This document shows positions 61,900-64,000 of a stretch of 64,000 bases of DNA, piece after piece (position 1 is the first letter of the stretch; every line of letters begins with the position of its first letter). The stretch spans positions 1,377,254 through 1,441,253 of the forward strand of contig VFFE01007079.1 in NCBI GenBank assembly GCA_008921705.1. The letters are read 5' to 3'. The notes under the pieces are model-generated. The model did not search any database, was not told the DNA's origin, and saw only the letters and a program-made list of their open reading frames with translations. A program made the translations under genes and the position numbers. Origin of the DNA: Burhinus oedicnemus (Eukaryota; Chordata; Aves; Charadriiformes; Burhinidae).

Positions 61900-64000
61900 T
61901 TGCCTACAAATAAATGAGGGTCTGTTTTAGCTGTGATTTCTAAGCATCTGCTGTAATACCGCCTGGGGGTTATTTATCCGATTTATTCAGAAGTAGCTTC
62001 TTTCGAAAGAGAAGGTGAAGAGATACAGCTTCCCATGTAGCAGTAAATGCATTCTGTGTATGCATGACAATATAGGTCTTCGAGGTTTAGTGGATCTGAA
62101 ATTACGCCATTTGTTTCACACTAATTGAAGTGTGTGTCTACAAGTGTGCAGCGCGAAACATAGGATAAATGGAGATCATAAAATAAGGGTACTGCATAAC
62201 CTATCTTATTATTAGACAGCCAGTCACTTGCACAGCACCGGAAAATATGTGTTTTGTGAAGAAAAGCTGCTCTTTTCTGTGCATATGTGTATACATATTA
62301 GGCTAATAGGATTTATTTCTGCTAAGTCAGTCTGAGACAACACATAGTCTCTTACAGCTTTTCAGAATCTTTCCTGTACGTCCCTTGTGTTTGTGAAAGA
62401 TAGCACATACTTTTTCAGTGCTTCTTAAATTGTGAGTCCAGAGTAACAAGTATTAGACTTAAAGCTGCTTCTGTATGAGAACAAGACATCTCAAAGAGTA
62501 AGTGTTGTATCTTAAGCACGATTAAACTTAATTTGCTCATACACTGGACTCCCTAGAAAAAGGTTTATATATTGTGCAGTTTCAAGAGGCAGCTGCTGAG
62601 ATGAGGCTGAACTTGGTCACAATTTAAAAGAACCTGAGCGGTACCAGGAAGAACGGGTACGTCTCTGTACTTGGCAGGAACGTTCAATGCAATACGTAGG
62701 TTAAAACAACGTGGCCAATAGTGTAATTTGTCATTACATTCCATTTATTACCATGGTGTATATGAGATCTCATTGTAAACGTTTTGAAGGAAGGGAATTA
62801 ATGCATATTTGTTATCTGAAGTTTGATTTCACCAGCCAAGGCAAATAGATCTGTGCTATTGCCTTTGGGATCAGACATTTATATGACACTTCTGTCAGTT
62901 TTAAAATAAAAAATCCTTTCATTAAGTCCTTTATTTTCATTGTCATGTCTACAGTATGGCTGAGATGTAATGAGCTATGCAAGTGGGTAGGAAAACAATG
63001 AGAAACTTAGTTATTTTCTAGAGATATCAAACCATTAAGAGAGAAAACACTTTTGCTGTGTGCCTGATCTCTGCAAACCACTGAGGCATCCACTCATAGA
63101 CTTGAAAAAAAAGGAGGGGGGGGGGAGACCCAAGGAACAAAAAAAAAAACAAGCCCAAAACATATTTTCTCTCTATCTGTACGCTTCAGTGCATAACAAG
63201 TAGTGTATGCTTCTTAGACATGATTCACAAGGCAGATTCATGTGCAAGTGACCCAAGGTACAGCAGTGGGGGTGGATCTGGATCATGTAAGGCCAGTGCA
63301 GAATGTGGGAAAACATCTTCCCTCCACTCCCCAGTAAACAATGTCAAATCAAAAGGTTTACATTGCAGTTTTATTGTTAACACAAGAAGAGACCTGGGTC
63401 AAACTAAAGGTCCATTTAATCTTATATTCTTTCTGCAATAGCAGTTAGTATCTGATACTTAAGGAAAGAGGGTGAGAATGAGAACAAAAAAGAGACAGAT
63501 GTGCAAACACTAGTTTGGAATTTTCTTGAGTAGAGGTAGTAGTTGAACCATCGTGGTCAGAGCAGCCAGTGGAGTTACTCTGTGACTGTGTCTTTGAACC
63601 TATTTACACATTACCTCTACAACAGTCTGTGATAGTGAGTCTCCACAATTTAATTGTGTACTAGGTGAGAAAGAACTTCTCTTTGTTCTTTTTTTTAAGC
63701 TTCCTACCTAAAGGGTACACTATCAAATTATTGGGATGTGAGGAAAAAAATTACTCATAGGCAGTTTCTCTGTTTTATAGCCCTCCAGCTTATCCACTCA
63801 TTGTTATCACTTTTCCAGTCTGAAAAATCTTAATTCTCACTGTGTAAGGAAGTTATTCTATACCTTTAAGTAGCATTGTTGCCATTCTCGTTATCTTTTC
63901 TGTACTTCAAAAAAAAAAAAAAACAAAACCAAACAACCCACAAACAAAAGCAAATCGTAAAAATAAAAGGAATCATTTGGAAGAAAAGTTCATTAGAAAG
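61900..64000. other. Non-coding stretch with homopolymers
   Basis: A-run at about 63104-63112, G10 at 63116-63125, A-run near 63138-63149, and an A/C-rich tract at 63909-63950. No recognisable gene or repeat family; the window ends inside this stretch. Confidence 0.45.

Noticed and set aside
1..64000. Search for CRISPR arrays, operons, phage or plasmid modules, rRNA, tRNA and known microRNA seeds
   Set aside because: None seen. MIR elements contain tRNA-derived pieces but no intact A and B boxes in a tRNA fold.

Overview
The window is vertebrate nuclear DNA, AT-rich and gene-poor, and most likely from a bird. The evidence is a CR1 LINE 3' end with the avian-style octamer tail (about 55.98-56.56 kb), a second much older CR1 copy (about 36.2-37.1 kb), worn MIR-type SINEs shared by amniotes, and one solo LTR of the avian ERVL type bounded by a perfect 5-bp target duplication (11.43-12.20 kb). 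The LTR resembles a type I associated with Neoaves; that narrower placement is inference. There is no sign of bacterial, plasmid or phage DNA: no operons, CRISPR array, rRNA or tRNA.

The best reading is intronic and intergenic sequence. No large intact gene is present. I found short reading frames bounded by good splice signals whose phases fit together. The strongest set is on the minus strand, in transcription order: 59493-59728, 58221-58264, 37732-37773 and 33384-33511. These four pieces join in phase into one open frame of about 150 codons. I do not recognise the protein. Weaker minus-strand pieces that could continue it lie at 9177-9238, 8446-8513, 7132-7179 and 333-417, with competing 3' ends at 21668-21874 and 3969-4179. 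A coding-like minus-strand segment at 34329-34718 is open in two overlapping frames, as if frameshifted. On the plus strand, exon-like pieces lie at 28701-28999, 29300-29439 and 44888-45104 and are also mutually phase-compatible. All of these are hypotheses from splice signals and open frames; pseudo-exons are common in vertebrate introns, so confidences are kept low to moderate.

Layout. 0-11.4 kb: AT-rich DNA with a diverged tandem duplication (1.57-1.91 kb), several weak exon candidates and a CpG-rich block at 8.28-8.76 kb. 11.4-12.2 kb: solo ERVL LTR. 12.2-28.7 kb: non-coding DNA with MIR copies, a 20-N assembly gap and a G-quadruplex-like run at 15.45 kb. 28.7-29.6 kb: plus-strand exon candidates. 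33.4-37.8 kb: minus-strand exon candidates around the old CR1. 43.2 kb: imperfect long hairpin. 44.9-45.7 kb: a plus-strand exon candidate beside a CpG-rich block with a 180-codon minus-strand frame. 50-53.6 kb: CR1 tail scrap, an orphan frame and two splice-bounded pieces. 55.98-56.56 kb: younger CR1. 57.9-59.7 kb: MIR and the two 5'-most exon candidates. 60-64 kb: low-complexity and GC-rich scraps.
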